This document shows positions 48,130 to 58,591 of a stretch of 64,000 nt of DNA, in pieces. The first letter of the stretch is position 1; the number at the start of each line of letters is the position of its first letter. A program made the translations under genes and the position numbers. The stretch lies in the NCBI RefSeq assembly GCF_001648775.1, contig NZ_LVEJ01000036.1, positions 62,001 to 126,000 on the forward strand, read 5' to 3'. The stretch comes from Pseudomonas fluorescens. GTDB taxonomy: Bacteria; Pseudomonadota; Gammaproteobacteria; Pseudomonadales; Pseudomonadaceae. A model generated the notes under the pieces. That model had not been told where the DNA came from, searched no databases, and saw only the letters and a program-made list of their open reading frames with translations.

Positions 48130-49425
48130 TCACTCTTCGGCGACCGAGTCCTTGCTCTGGCGCTTCTCGATCAAGTCCACCAAGCGCTTGGCCAGCGCCG
48201 GGTAGTTCTCGTCGAAGTGGTGGCCGCCGGGCAGTTTCACGGCTTCGCCCACGGCAGTCTTGTCCGTGCAGCCGCTTTCATCGGTCTCTTCCTCACCGTA
48301 GATGCACACAACCTTCGCCGCTGGCAGCTTGGCCATTTCCGGGCCGGTGGCGGCTTCTTTGCCGGCGTTACCCAGCCAGCCTTCGACTTCGATTTCGAAG
48401 CTGCCGGTGCGGGCGAAGGCGAGCAGGATGATTGCGTCTACGCGTTGCTGCTCGGTGTCCGGCAGGCGGTTGTAGATCGCAGGCAGAACGTCAGCACCGA
48501 ACGAGTAACCGGTGAGGATGAAGCGCTTGGTGCCCCATTTCTGCCGGTAGTGTTGCATCAGTTCGGTCAGGTCCAGTGCGCTTTGCTCCGGGCTCTTGTG
48601 CTGCCAGTAGTAGCGCAGCGTGTCGATGCCGACCACCGGGTAGCCGATCTTGGCCATCTCGCCCGCCACGTCGCGGTCGAGGTCGCGCCAGCCGCCGTCA
48701 CCGGAAAGGAACAGGGTCACGGTGTCCTTGGCCTGACCGGCCGGCACTTCAACCACCGGGATCGCCAGACCGCCGTTGGCCTTGTCGCCTCCGACGAGGA
48801 TCTTGCGCAGTTCGTTGTTGAGCACTTGCGGCAGGTTGATATCGTAGTCGCTGATGCTGGTTTCGGCGTTCGGTTGATCGCGCACGAAACCTGCGCTGGC
48901 GTCGTCCGGGTTGTCGTTCCACGCCACCAGCCAGTGGCCGTGGGCGGCGGATTTCGGCAGCAGGTGGGTGCAGCCACCTTTTTCCAGAGCGAGGTCGACG
49001 GAGACGGCCTGGGCCTTGTCGTCTTTCTGTTCCGACAACCAGCGCCAGGCCAGCACAGCGCCTGGACCGATGCCGCTGACCAGAGTGGCCGGGCCATTCA
49101 GTTCACGCAGACCCGATTGCAGGGCGCGGCTTTGCAGCAGGCAGTCCTTGGGCAGAATCACCTGAACGATCTGCGCCGAAGCGCTGCGGCTCAGGGTGGT
49201 CAGTTGTTTTTCAGAAAGCTTCTGGTCGTCGTTGACCGCGACCAGCACCTGCGCCTTGGGCTTGGTGCCGGGAATGACGCGGGTCATGGCGGCGCCGTCG
49301 GCCGGGGTCAGTTGTTCGACGGTCGGTTCCGGTGCCGGGCGTTTGAGGTACCAGTAACCGCCGCCGGCAATCACGGCCAGCACGATCAGTGCGGCCAGGA
49401 TGTACTTCAGGGAGCGTTGAATCAT
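48130..49425 (-). CDS. VirJ/AcvB-like periplasmic hydrolase, probable alanyl-phosphatidylglycerol hydrolase
   Basis: 431 residues: N-terminal membrane anchor (IQRSLKYILAALIVLAVIAG), then an alpha/beta-hydrolase with FLSGDGGWRDLD, nucleophile motif LTGYSFGADVLPAIYNRL and the His of LPGGHHFDENY. This is the VirJ/AcvB family. In P. aeruginosa the gene after the alanyl-phosphatidylglycerol synthase encodes such a hydrolase, which removes the amino acid from the lipid. It overlaps the mprF-type gene by one base (TGATG), supporting the same pairing here. Confidence 0.87.
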   Translation of the reverse strand: MIQRSLKYILAALIVLAVIAGGGYWYLKRPAPEPTVEQLTPADGAAMTRVIPGTKPKAQVLVAVNDDQKLSEKQLTTLSRSASAQIVQVILPKDCLLQSRALQSGLRELNGPATLVSGIGPGAVLAWRWLSEQKDDKAQAVSVDLALEKGGCTHLLPKSAAHGHWLVAWNDNPDDASAGFVRDQPNAETSISDYDINLPQVLNNELRKILVGGDKANGGLAIPVVEVPAGQAKDTVTLFLSGDGGWRDLDRDVAGEMAKIGYPVVGIDTLRYYWQHKSPEQSALDLTELMQHYRQKWGTKRFILTGYSFGADVLPAIYNRLPDTEQQRVDAIILLAFARTGSFEIEVEGWLGNAGKEAATGPEMAKLPAAKVVCIYGEEETDESGCTDKTAVGEAVKLPGGHHFDENYPALAKRLVDLIEKRQSKDSVAEE

Positions 49426-52064
49426 CAGCGTTTCACCAATCCAGTCAAGCCGCCCGCGATCAGGGCAGCAGTGTCGGCCAGCGCCACCAGCGGATCGAGT
49501 CCGGCGGGCACGGCCATATAACGGGGTTCCCAGTCAGGCTGGAACTTGTCTTTGAAGCGGCGCAAGCCTTGGAAGTTGTACAGCTGCTCACCACGGCGGA
49601 AAACCATCGAGCCCAGACGCTGGGTCAGCGGTGCACCACGCCGGGGTTGCAACCCCGACAACGGCACCATGCCCAGGCTGAAGCGCGCGTATCCGTGACT
49701 CTTATAATGTTGAATCAGGCCGACCATCATGAATTCCATGGTCAGCTTGGGGGCGTCCGGGTGCGCGCGCATCAGGTCGAGACTGGCCAGATCATGGCTG
49801 TAAGTCTCGAGCAGATTGGCGAACGCCACCGGGCGGCCTTCGAAGCGAATCACCGCGATGCGGAAATGCTTCAGGTAATCGTCGCTGAAACGGCCGAGGG
49901 AGAAGCCTTTCTCACGCACGTTCTTGCCGGTCAGCCACGCATCGGAAATCACTTTCAGCTCGTCCATCGGCGCCTGCCCCGGCTCGTGAATCTCCAGCGA
50001 CAAGCCGTCGCGGGTGCCACGGTTCCAGGTGTAACGCAGGTCCTTCATCTCTTTGCCCTTGGCTTCCAGGTCAAAGCGCAGCAGGTCGACCCGGGCTTCT
50101 TCGCCCAGTTTGATCGCGGTCAGGCCGATGTCCATGTAGTACGGCAGGTTTTCCGCGCGCACCTGATAGAAAACCGGGCGGGCGTGGTGGATGTCACAAA
50201 GGTCGCGGAACTGCCAGATCATCTCGGCGCGTTGCTGGCCAGGGCCGATCGGGTCGTACAGCGCCACCAGGCTGCGGCCACGGCGCGCGTACATCAGGAA
50301 CGCTTCGTCGTTCTGGTGAAACAGCAACGCCTTGTCACCGGTCAGCGCGAGGCCACCGTCGGGTTGTGACGAGGCCATCAGAATCTTCGCCGCGCGATCG
50401 AGCTCATCAGGCGTCGGCAGGTGAATGACCGGGCGTGCGGTGCGCAGCAGCCAGGTCAGCGCGATCACCAGCAGCAGGACTGCGGCGCCGAGCAGCGAGC
50501 GCAGGCCACGTGGCGCGTCAGCGTCGAGGGTGAACTGCCACCACAGTTGATGGCTATAAGGCACGTCTTGATAGGCGAACAGCAGCAGCCACGTCGAAGC
50601 GCCCAGCACACATAGGCTGGCCACCAGGTACAGCGGCGAGAAGGGCAGTTCGGTCAGGCGACTCGGGCGATAGAACGAGCGGCGGAACACACCGAGCAAT
50701 GCTGCGGTGAGTGTCATCAGTGTCGCTTCTTCCCAGTCGAAGCCTTTAAGCAGCGAGAGCAGGGCGCCGACCAGCAACAGAATGGTGGTGAGCATCCACG
50801 CGGCGGACAGGCGCCGGCGCAGGCCTTGAGCGAGCATCAGGCAGAGGACGCCGATCAGGCTGGCACCGAAGTGCGAGGCGTCGACCAGACGATGCGGAAT
50901 CAGAAAACCGATGTGTTCAAGGCGCGTATCAATCTCGGGGGTAGCGCCGGAAAACAGCAGCACCACACCGGACAGAAACACCAGCACCGCCAGAATCGGC
51001 GCGGCCAGACCGGACGCCGCGCGCATGGTCTGGGTCTGGAACAGGCGTTGACCTTCGTTGATCAGCAGGAATACGCAAGCGACCAGCAGTGGCAGTACCA
51101 CATAGATCAGGCGATATAGCAGCAATGCAGCGGCTAGCGGTGCGGCACCGAGCTTGTCGGCGAAAGCGGCCAGCAGGATCGCTTCGAACACACCCACGCC
51201 GCCGGGTACATGGCTGAGCACGCCAGCCGCCAGTGCCAGCAGGTACACCAACAGGAAAGCACCGAAGGGCGGCGCTTCCGGCAGCAATAGGTAAAGAACG
51301 GTGGCAGCAGCAGCGACGTCGAGCGCGGTAATGATCAGTTGCAGGAACGTCAGGCGACGACCCGGCAAGCGCAGCGTGCGGCGACCCACCCTGACCAGCA
51401 GGTTGTCGCGCAACGGTTGTTCCGGCAGGCGCCGACGGTAGATGCCGATAGCCAGTACTGCGCCGAGCAACAGCACGACAGCGGCGACTGTACCGAGCAG
51501 GCCTTCGGACAAGCCCAGCGCCTGAGAGGCAGCAGGCAGGTCACTCAGCGTCGCGAGCGCTGCCAGCGGCGGCAAGGCGCAGCCCAGCGACAAACTGGCG
51601 AACAAGGTCATGTGCGCGACTTCCGACGCCCCCAGACCCAGTCGTGCATATAAACGGTAGCGCACCGAGCCGCCGGACAGCAGCGACAGACCGATCGCAT
51701 TGCCAATTGCAAACGCGGTGAAGCCGCCGAGCGCCAATGTGCGCGGTGGCAAGGTTACGCCGGCATAGCGGCTGGCCGACCATTCGTAGCCGAGCAGAAT
51801 AATGAAGCCGACCACGGTTGCACCGAAAGCGCCGAGCAGGGCGGGTTTCGGCACGTCGAGAATCGAGTCGTGCAATGCATCGAGATCGAGTTCGGCAAGC
51901 AGATGACGACAGGCAATCAGCGCAATGGCAAACAACAGCAGAGTGACCGCCAGCCCGATGGGTTGCCGGTATTTGCTCAACCGATCCAGCAAGCGCAGAC
52001 GCTCGGGTTTGATCGGATGTTCCGCTGTGACGGTGTCTTGTGGATCAGACGAGTTGGCGCGCAT
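49425..52064 (-). CDS. mprF: MprF-type aminoacyl-phosphatidylglycerol synthase/flippase
   Basis: 879 residues. The N-terminal half has about 12-14 membrane segments (LAVTLLLFAIALIACRHLLA and onwards), the flippase. The C-terminal third (KILMASSQPDGGLALTGDKA...YDPIGPGQQRAEMIWQFRDL...FMMVGLIQHYKSHGYARFSLG) is the DUF2156 synthase that uses aminoacyl-tRNA to modify phosphatidylglycerol and lowers sensitivity to cationic peptides. ATG at 52064 is preferred over the TTG at 52067 (AGAGGTG upstream). Alanine rather than lysine is likely by analogy with P. aeruginosa, not from motifs. Confidence 0.93.
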   Translation of the reverse strand: MRANSSDPQDTVTAEHPIKPERLRLLDRLSKYRQPIGLAVTLLLFAIALIACRHLLAELDLDALHDSILDVPKPALLGAFGATVVGFIILLGYEWSASRYAGVTLPPRTLALGGFTAFAIGNAIGLSLLSGGSVRYRLYARLGLGASEVAHMTLFASLSLGCALPPLAALATLSDLPAASQALGLSEGLLGTVAAVVLLLGAVLAIGIYRRRLPEQPLRDNLLVRVGRRTLRLPGRRLTFLQLIITALDVAAAATVLYLLLPEAPPFGAFLLVYLLALAAGVLSHVPGGVGVFEAILLAAFADKLGAAPLAAALLLYRLIYVVLPLLVACVFLLINEGQRLFQTQTMRAASGLAAPILAVLVFLSGVVLLFSGATPEIDTRLEHIGFLIPHRLVDASHFGASLIGVLCLMLAQGLRRRLSAAWMLTTILLLVGALLSLLKGFDWEEATLMTLTAALLGVFRRSFYRPSRLTELPFSPLYLVASLCVLGASTWLLLFAYQDVPYSHQLWWQFTLDADAPRGLRSLLGAAVLLLVIALTWLLRTARPVIHLPTPDELDRAAKILMASSQPDGGLALTGDKALLFHQNDEAFLMYARRGRSLVALYDPIGPGQQRAEMIWQFRDLCDIHHARPVFYQVRAENLPYYMDIGLTAIKLGEEARVDLLRFDLEAKGKEMKDLRYTWNRGTRDGLSLEIHEPGQAPMDELKVISDAWLTGKNVREKGFSLGRFSDDYLKHFRIAVIRFEGRPVAFANLLETYSHDLASLDLMRAHPDAPKLTMEFMMVGLIQHYKSHGYARFSLGMVPLSGLQPRRGAPLTQRLGSMVFRRGEQLYNFQGLRRFKDKFQPDWEPRYMAVPAGLDPLVALADTAALIAGGLTGLVKR

Positions 52065-52304
52065 CAATCACCTCTTGGATTGTGCGCGACAGGATGGAGG
52101 TATCCAGCCAAGTTACCAATCCCTGTAGAAAAAAATAATCACAAAATACTACGCCTCTCGCCGGGTATCGGCGAGGGCAGTTCCTGGATTGCAGATGCCT
52201 TGCCTGCGACTCAAGCATAGTCGCAAGTCAGGACTTCTGAAGATCCCAAGCGGTTCACTGCACAGTGACAGATCATTGTTGCGAAAGGACTTTTTCAACA
52301 GATA

Positions 52305-52337
52305 CAAAAAAGGCCACTCTTTCGAGTAGCCTTTTTT
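52305..52337 (-). terminator. terminator of the first initiator tRNA gene
   Basis: AAAAAAGGCCACTCTTTCGAG...GCCTTTTTT hairpin directly after the tRNA 3' end on the minus strand. Confidence 0.85.
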
Positions 52338-52343
52338 GATGTT

Positions 52344-52420
<77 letters not shown>

Positions 52421-52604
52421 TCTGTGTGGCGGCATTCTACAGGCGAACGGCGAGGTGTCAACCGCTAATCCCGTAAAGGGTCAAATAAGTGTGATATCGC
52501 GTCAAACGGTCGCAGGTGGCGCGTTAAGTTTCGGAAATGCAAAGAGTTCCTGTTTGGCGATCGCTTCTCTATAAGAGGAAGAAAACCACAAAACAGACGC
52601 GCAC

Positions 52605-52636
52605 AAAAAAGGCCACTCTTTCGAGTAGCCTTTTTT
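52605..52636 (-). terminator. terminator of the second initiator tRNA gene
   Basis: Same hairpin as at 52305-52337, duplicated with the tRNA. Confidence 0.85.
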
Positions 52637-52642
52637 GATGTT

Positions 52643-52719
<77 letters not shown>

Positions 52720-52934
52720 TCTGTGTGTCGGCATTCTACAGAGGAACGCTGGGGTGTCAACCCGCAATCTGGATAAAATCTGTTGAGGTTCAATCGGTTA
52801 GCGCTTTTTCTAGGGTGTTTTTCATGCTGCAGGGCAGGCGGGGCAAGGCTTTCAGCTCTATTGGGAGCCTCTCGTCGATTGAAAAAATAAATTCAAAGGA
52901 GATTTCCTACCGCTTGCAAAGAACATTCATACCA

Positions 52935-52950
52935 CTGGTGCTATATACAG
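52935..52950. promoter_or_regulatory. LexA box before dinB
   Basis: CTG-GTGCTATATA-CAG fits the CTG-N10-CAG SOS box, 49 bases before the dinB ATG. Confidence 0.8.
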
Positions 52951-52999
52951 TTGTCAGTGAGATACTGACGATCCGGCTTGCCACGTTTCCTTTTCTGAC

Positions 53000-54061
53000 A
53001 TGACTCAGCGAAAAATCATCCACATTGACTGCGACTGTTTTTACGCCGCCATCGAGATGCGCGATGACCCGCGTCTGGCCGGCAAACCGTTGGCGGTGGG
53101 TGGTTCGGCGGACCGGCGTGGGGTGATTGCTACCTGCAATTACGAAGCGCGGGCCTACGGCGTGCGTTCGGCGATGGCCTCGGGGCATGCCTTGAAGCTG
53201 TGCCCGGACCTGACCATCGTCAAGCCGCGCATGGACGCCTATCGCGAAGCTTCGAAAGAGATTCACACGATCTTTGCCGATTACACCGACCTCATTGAGC
53301 CGCTTTCGCTGGATGAAGCCTATCTGGACGTTTCGGACAGCGCGCATTTCGGCGGCAGCGCCACGCGCATTGCCCAGGACATTCGCCGCCGGGTCTCCAA
53401 TCAATTGCACATCACTGTGTCTGCGGGCGTAGCGCCGAACAAGTTTCTGGCCAAGATCGCCAGCGACTGGAAAAAACCCAATGGCTTGTTCGTGATTACG
53501 CCGGATCAGGTCGAAGACTTTGTCAGCGGTTTGCCGGTGAGCAAATTACACGGTGTCGGCAAGGTCACCGCCGATAAGCTCGGCAAGCTTGGCATCGTTG
53601 ACTGCTCGCAATTGCGCGAGTGGGACAAACTGGCGCTGGTGCGCGAATTCGGCAGTTTTGGCGAGCGACTGTGGAGCCTGGCCCGTGGGATCGATGATCG
53701 GTTGGTGCACAACGACAGTCGACGTCAGTCGATCAGCGTGGAAAATACCTACGACGTTGATCTGCCGGACCTGCGCAGTTGCCTGGACAAGTTGCCCGAA
53801 CTGCTGGAAACCCTGAAAACCCGCATGGCACGGATCGACAGCAGCTATCGACCGGGCAAGCCGTTCGTCAAAGTGAAGTTTCATGACTTTACCCAGACGA
53901 CGCTGGAGCAGGCCGGGGCAGGGCGGGATTTGGGCAGTTATCAGTTAATGCTGACGCAGGCGTTCAATCGCGGCGGCAAACCGGTGCGGTTGTTGGGGGT
54001 TGGGGTGCGGCTTGAGGATTTGCGCGGCGGGTTTGAGCAGATGGAGTTGTTTGAGCGGTAA
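53000..54061 (+). CDS. dinB: DNA polymerase IV (DinB), Y family
   Basis: 353 residues. IIHIDCDCFYAAIEMRDDPR and SLDEAYLDVSDS hold the catalytic acidic residues; GVAPNKFLAKIASDWKKPNG is the Y-family palm/thumb motif; the C-terminal EQMELFER resembles the beta-clamp-binding motif (Q-x2-L-F type). Error-prone bypass polymerase, here with an SOS box upstream. Confidence 0.97.
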   Translation: MTQRKIIHIDCDCFYAAIEMRDDPRLAGKPLAVGGSADRRGVIATCNYEARAYGVRSAMASGHALKLCPDLTIVKPRMDAYREASKEIHTIFADYTDLIEPLSLDEAYLDVSDSAHFGGSATRIAQDIRRRVSNQLHITVSAGVAPNKFLAKIASDWKKPNGLFVITPDQVEDFVSGLPVSKLHGVGKVTADKLGKLGIVDCSQLREWDKLALVREFGSFGERLWSLARGIDDRLVHNDSRRQSISVENTYDVDLPDLRSCLDKLPELLETLKTRMARIDSSYRPGKPFVKVKFHDFTQTTLEQAGAGRDLGSYQLMLTQAFNRGGKPVRLLGVGVRLEDLRGGFEQMELFER

Positions 54062-54086
54062 TTGCGAGGGTGATGCTTAGAGTGTC

Positions 54087-54162
54087 TTCGCGAGCAAGCT
54101 CGCTCCCACATTGGATTTGTGAACGACACAGATCCAATGTGGGAGCGAGCCTGCTCGCGAAG
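54087..54162. repeat. REP element pair, inverted order
   Basis: CGCGAGCAAGCTCGCTCCCAC first, then GTGGGAGCGAGCCTGCTCGCG; the two arms are not quite complementary (AAGC versus GCCT), suggesting a composite of two REP variants. It separates convergent dinB and the lipoprotein gene. Confidence 0.9.
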
Positions 54163-54172
54163 CTTTTAGCTT

Positions 54173-55126
54173 TTAGTTTGGTCCTGGATCCGCAACCAGA
54201 CGCCCGGCATCCTTGGTCAGCGACTTGAGAAACTCAGTCTGCAACTCAGGATCGTTGCGCGTCAGTTCGATCAGGCTTTGTTCCAGTTCGCTGGCTTCTT
54301 CTTCCAGACCCAATTCCGAAAGACGTTTGACCCGGTGCACCCACTGGCTCACTTCGTCGTCTTCCAGATCGTCGTAAATCAGCCCGTGCGCTTCCAGCAA
54401 CTTGCCACGCAGATGACTGCTGATCATCAGCGATGAGTCAGAGTGCACGTCATCCTTGGCGTCTTCGACGCTGATCTGCAATTTGCCGACATGATTGAGG
54501 TCATTTTCGGCAAACGGACTGTCGAGCAGGTTCAGGCGCAATACACCGTTGCGATCGGTGGTCATGTCAAAGGTCTGTTTACCAGCCTTGACCTGCACCG
54601 GCCGCTCGCTCCACGGCAGGCTCGAATACTCCGTGCGCTTGTCGCGCTGGACTTCATCGATACCGGCGAGATTCTGTTGCGCACGACCGTTGGACTGCAC
54701 GTTCATGAACGGGTTGAGCCCGGCAAAACCGTAGCTCAGCCAGTCCTTGGTCACACTGTCGGGCAGGTTGCCGAGGGCAAATACGTTGACCACGTTGGCG
54801 CCGACGCCACCGACCACGGCCACCGCGCCCAGCGGGATCTCGTAGATCTCCCGCCAGGGCTGGTAGGGCGTGTAACGGTCGTAACGACGGGTGACCTCGA
54901 ACTCGGTGACTTCGAAAGTCTTCTGCTCGTTGATCTTCACGCGTCGCTGCGGCAGCTCAAGCGCCTTAGGCTCACCGACATCGATCTGCAGGCTATGGTC
55001 GAGCAACTTTCGCTCGACCCGCTCTTCGTGCTCGCTGCGTTGTGACATGTGATTGGCACAGCCGCTGACCAGCAGGGCACCGCACAGGGCGGTGCCACCG
55101 AGGCCTAAGGTGTTTCGCTTGAACAT
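54173..55126 (-). CDS. putative outer-membrane lipoprotein downstream of proS
   Basis: 317 residues with a lipoprotein signal (GGTALCGALLVSGC, lipidated Cys near residue 23). The mature part has a Gly/Val-rich stretch IPLGAVAVVGGVGANVVNVF and acidic C-terminal helices. No family recognised beyond a conserved Pseudomonas protein at this position after proS. Seventeen bases separate it from the proS stop, so it is probably co-transcribed with proS. Confidence 0.75.
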   Translation of the reverse strand: MFKRNTLGLGGTALCGALLVSGCANHMSQRSEHEERVERKLLDHSLQIDVGEPKALELPQRRVKINEQKTFEVTEFEVTRRYDRYTPYQPWREIYEIPLGAVAVVGGVGANVVNVFALGNLPDSVTKDWLSYGFAGLNPFMNVQSNGRAQQNLAGIDEVQRDKRTEYSSLPWSERPVQVKAGKQTFDMTTDRNGVLRLNLLDSPFAENDLNHVGKLQISVEDAKDDVHSDSSLMISSHLRGKLLEAHGLIYDDLEDDEVSQWVHRVKRLSELGLEEEASELEQSLIELTRNDPELQTEFLKSLTKDAGRLVADPGPN

Positions 55127-55143
55127 GACGTCTCTATCTGGAA

Positions 55144-56859
55144 TCAGCGGCGGATACGGGCCTGAAGGAAGGACACCACATCGGCGACCGGCAGCGCTTG
55201 CGCTTCCGGCTCGGTACGGCTCTTGTATTCCAGGTTGCCTTCGGCGAGGCCGCGGTCGCTGACCACGATCCGGTGAGGAATGCCGATCAGCTCCATGTCC
55301 GCGAACTTGATGCCCGGGCTGGTTTTCTTGTCGCGATCATCCAGCAGCACTTCGAAGCCGGCGGCCGTCAGTTCGGCGTACAGCTTGTCGGTGGCTTCGC
55401 GCACCTGCTCGGTTTCATAACGCAGCGGTACCAGAGCGATCTGGAACGGCGCCAGAGTGTCGCTCCAGATGATGCCGTTGGCGTCGTTGTTCTGCTCGAT
55501 GGCCGCAGCCACCACGCGGGATACGCCGATGCCGTAGCAACCCATTTCCAGGGTCACCGGCTTGCCGTTCTCGCCCAGCACTTCGCACTTCATCGCCTTG
55601 CTGTACTTGTTGCCCAGCTGGAAGATGTGCCCGACTTCGATGCCGCGCTTGATTTCCAGGGTGCCTTTGCCGTCCGGGCTTGGATCACCGGCGACGACGT
55701 TACGCAGGTCAGCGACGGTTGGAAGCGGCAGATCACGCTCCCAGTTCACGCCGAAGTAGTGCTTGTCGTCGATGTTCGCGCCGATACCGAAGTCGCTCAT
55801 CAGCTCCACCGAACGGTCGATGATGATTGGCAGCGGCAGGTTCAGCGGGCCGAGCGAGCCTGCGCCAGCGCCGATGGCGTCACGCAGTTCGGCATCGGTG
55901 GCCATGACCAGCGGGCTGGCCACGCCAGGTTGCTGGGCAGCCTTGATTTCGTTGAGTTCGTGGTCGCCACGGATGACCAGCGCGATCAGCTTGCCTTCTT
56001 CTTCGGCGCGCACGATCAGGGTCTTGATGGTCTTTTCAATCGGCAGATTGAATTTTTCCACCAGCGCCGCGATGGTTTTGGTGTCTGGCGTGTCGACCAG
56101 GCGCAGCTCTTCAGTCGCAGCAGCGCGCGAGGTTTCGCGTGGCACCGCTTCGGCTTTTTCGATGTTCGCCGCGTAGTCGGAACCGTTGCTGAAGACGATG
56201 TCGTCTTCGCCGGACTCGGCCAGTACGTGGAACTCGTGCGAACCAGCGCCACCGATCGAACCGTTGTCGGCTTCCACTGGACGGAATTTCAGACCCAGAC
56301 GCGTGAAGATGTTGCAGTAGGCTTCATGCATGCGGTCATAGGTGATCTGCAGCGACGCCTGATCCGCGTGGAAGGAGTACGAGTCCTTCATGATGAATTC
56401 GCGGCCACGCATCAAACCGAAGCGTGGACGGATTTCGTCACGGAATTTGGTCTGGATCTGGTACAGGTTGATTGGCAGCTGTTTGTAGCTGCTCAATTCA
56501 TTGCGCATCAGATCGGTGATCACTTCTTCGTGGGTCGGGCCCGCGCAGAAATCGCGACCGTGGCGGTCTTTGATGCGCAACAGCTCAGGGCCGTATTCTT
56601 CCCAGCGCCCCGATTCCTGCCACAGCTCGGCCGGTTGGGTGCTCGGCATCAACACTTCCAGAGAACCGGCAGCGTTCATTTCTTCACGAACGATGGCTTC
56701 TACCTTGCGCATTACCCGCAGGCCCATCGGCAGCCAGGTGTACAGGCCCGAGGCGAGTTTGCGGATCATGCCGGCGCGCAGCATCAGCTGGTGGCTGATG
56801 ACGACCGCATCGGAAGGCGTTTCTTTCTGTGTAGCGAGCAAAAATTGACTGGTGCGCAT
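55144..56859 (-). CDS. proS: prolyl-tRNA synthetase
   Basis: 571 residues starting MRTSQFLLATQKETPSDAVV, the usual length of the bacterial type with the editing insertion. FRDEIRPRFGLMRGREFIMK is class II motif 2, and the INS editing domain lies between (IEKTIKTLIVRAEEEGKLIA...). The frame stays open for 32 codons upstream but the ATG at 56859 matches the family start. Confidence 0.97.
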   Translation of the reverse strand: MRTSQFLLATQKETPSDAVVISHQLMLRAGMIRKLASGLYTWLPMGLRVMRKVEAIVREEMNAAGSLEVLMPSTQPAELWQESGRWEEYGPELLRIKDRHGRDFCAGPTHEEVITDLMRNELSSYKQLPINLYQIQTKFRDEIRPRFGLMRGREFIMKDSYSFHADQASLQITYDRMHEAYCNIFTRLGLKFRPVEADNGSIGGAGSHEFHVLAESGEDDIVFSNGSDYAANIEKAEAVPRETSRAAATEELRLVDTPDTKTIAALVEKFNLPIEKTIKTLIVRAEEEGKLIALVIRGDHELNEIKAAQQPGVASPLVMATDAELRDAIGAGAGSLGPLNLPLPIIIDRSVELMSDFGIGANIDDKHYFGVNWERDLPLPTVADLRNVVAGDPSPDGKGTLEIKRGIEVGHIFQLGNKYSKAMKCEVLGENGKPVTLEMGCYGIGVSRVVAAAIEQNNDANGIIWSDTLAPFQIALVPLRYETEQVREATDKLYAELTAAGFEVLLDDRDKKTSPGIKFADMELIGIPHRIVVSDRGLAEGNLEYKSRTEPEAQALPVADVVSFLQARIRR

Positions 56860-56988
56860 GGTTGGCCGTTGTCGGTTGCTATGACTGGAAATGACGGAGC
56901 AGTGTACCGGCGAGTTTTGCTGACGTACAGGCGTGCGGCCGGTGGTGAGGTCCAACGGCAGGATTCCTCCTGCCGTTGGTGAAACGTC

Positions 56989-58548
56989 TTACGACTCTTC
57001 TGTCGCCGGCGTCGGTACGGGCTCGGGTGTTGGCGTCGGGCCTTCGCGGCGGCTTTCCTGAAACCAGTGCAGGGCGATCAGCAGCAGCGTCGGCACGCCA
57101 AGCAGGGCGGTGATCAGGAAGAAGCTGTGATAGCCGAATTTCTCGACCATCACCCCGGAATAGCCACCCATCAGGCGCGGCAGCAGCAGCATGATCGAGC
57201 TGAGCAGGGCGTATTGCGTGGCCGAGAACTTCAGGTTTGTCAGGCTCGACAAGTAGGCGACGAACGCCGATGTGGCCAGGCCGGAACTGAAGTTGTCGAG
57301 AGAAATGGTCACCACCAGCATCTGCAGGTTCGGGCCCATGTCGGCGAGCATCACGAACAGCAGGTTGGTAGCTGCCGAAGCGACACCACCGATAAACAGA
57401 ATCGGCAGGATGCCGAAACGCACGATCAGCAATCCGCCCATGCCGGCGCCGACGAGGGTCATGATCAGGCCGAAGATCTTGCTGACACTGGCGATCTGAT
57501 CCTTGGTAAAACCCTGGTCGATGTAAAACACGTTGGCCATGACGCCCATCACCGTGTCCGACATCCGATACGTGGCGATCAGGCCGAGCAACAGCAGTGC
57601 CTGCCAGCGATAGCGCAAGATGAAGTCGTTGACCGGCGTCAGCACCGGCGCCAGGCCGCGACGGCCCATGGTCGACAGACACAGACCGGTGAGCAGCGTA
57701 TAGAGAATCGCGCGCAGGAAGGCGCGGTCTTCGAGCAGCAGGTCGAGCGGGCTCATGTCGCCGAACAGCACGCTGGCGAAATCGGTGTTGTAGAGCTGAG
57801 TGAACATCGCCGGTACCGAGACCAGCAAGACGATCAGGACAAACACCGACATCAGTTGATGCATAAAGGTGTAGCGCCCGGCCTGCAACTGCGTGCGCAA
57901 CGGCACCGGCGGTTCGCGCATGAACAGCGTGGTCAGCAGTGCTGGAATCATCAATGCGCCGAACAGCGCGTAAGTGCCGGCCCAGGCCGAATGCTGATAG
58001 TTGAAGCCCGTGGAGCCAAAGCCTTCGGCGAAGAACAGCGCTCCGGCAGTCGCCAGCAGGGCAGCCACGCGATACCCGGACATATAACTGGCGGCGAGGG
58101 CGGCCTGGCGATTGTCCTCGGCGATTTCCAGGCGATAGGCATCCACCGCAATGTCTTGGGTGGCGGAGGCAAAAGCCACGACGACGGCGATGGCGATCAA
58201 CCAGGACAAGTGCTTTTGTGGATCGCAGAAACCCATGCCGATCAGGCCGAGGATCACCAGCGCTTGCGAGAGCACCAGCCACGAACGGCGACGGCCAAGC
58301 TTGCCCAGCAATGGCAGGCGCCATTGGTCGAGCAGCGGTGACCAGACCCATTTGAACGCATAGGCCAGGCCGATCAGGCTGGCATAGCCGATGGTTTCAC
58401 GGGCCACACCGGCTTCACGCAGCCAGACGGAAAGCGTTGAAAATACCAGCATGTACGGCAGGCCGGCGGCGAAACCCAGCAACAACAGCACGAGCGTCGA
58501 AGGACTGGCATAAGCGGCTAGCGCGGCGCGCCAGGTTTTACGGGGCAT
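56989..58548 (-). CDS. ampG: muropeptide permease AmpG
   Basis: 519 residues, major facilitator type with 12-14 membrane segments. LLGFAAGLPYMLVFSTLSVWLREAGV and SATQDIAVDAYRLEI are diagnostic of AmpG, which imports anhydromuropeptides for cell-wall recycling and so influences AmpC induction. The C-terminus has a Pro/Thr/Glu-rich tail. Confidence 0.94.
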   Translation of the reverse strand: MPRKTWRAALAAYASPSTLVLLLLGFAAGLPYMLVFSTLSVWLREAGVARETIGYASLIGLAYAFKWVWSPLLDQWRLPLLGKLGRRRSWLVLSQALVILGLIGMGFCDPQKHLSWLIAIAVVVAFASATQDIAVDAYRLEIAEDNRQAALAASYMSGYRVAALLATAGALFFAEGFGSTGFNYQHSAWAGTYALFGALMIPALLTTLFMREPPVPLRTQLQAGRYTFMHQLMSVFVLIVLLVSVPAMFTQLYNTDFASVLFGDMSPLDLLLEDRAFLRAILYTLLTGLCLSTMGRRGLAPVLTPVNDFILRYRWQALLLLGLIATYRMSDTVMGVMANVFYIDQGFTKDQIASVSKIFGLIMTLVGAGMGGLLIVRFGILPILFIGGVASAATNLLFVMLADMGPNLQMLVVTISLDNFSSGLATSAFVAYLSSLTNLKFSATQYALLSSIMLLLPRLMGGYSGVMVEKFGYHSFFLITALLGVPTLLLIALHWFQESRREGPTPTPEPVPTPATEES

Positions 58549-58591
58549 GGGCTGAAGTCTGCCTCAAGATTGCGAAAACAAAGCGCGCACT

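Noticed and set aside
55198..56982. 594-residue frame opposite proS
   Set aside because: Complete overlap with proS; codon-bias artefact.
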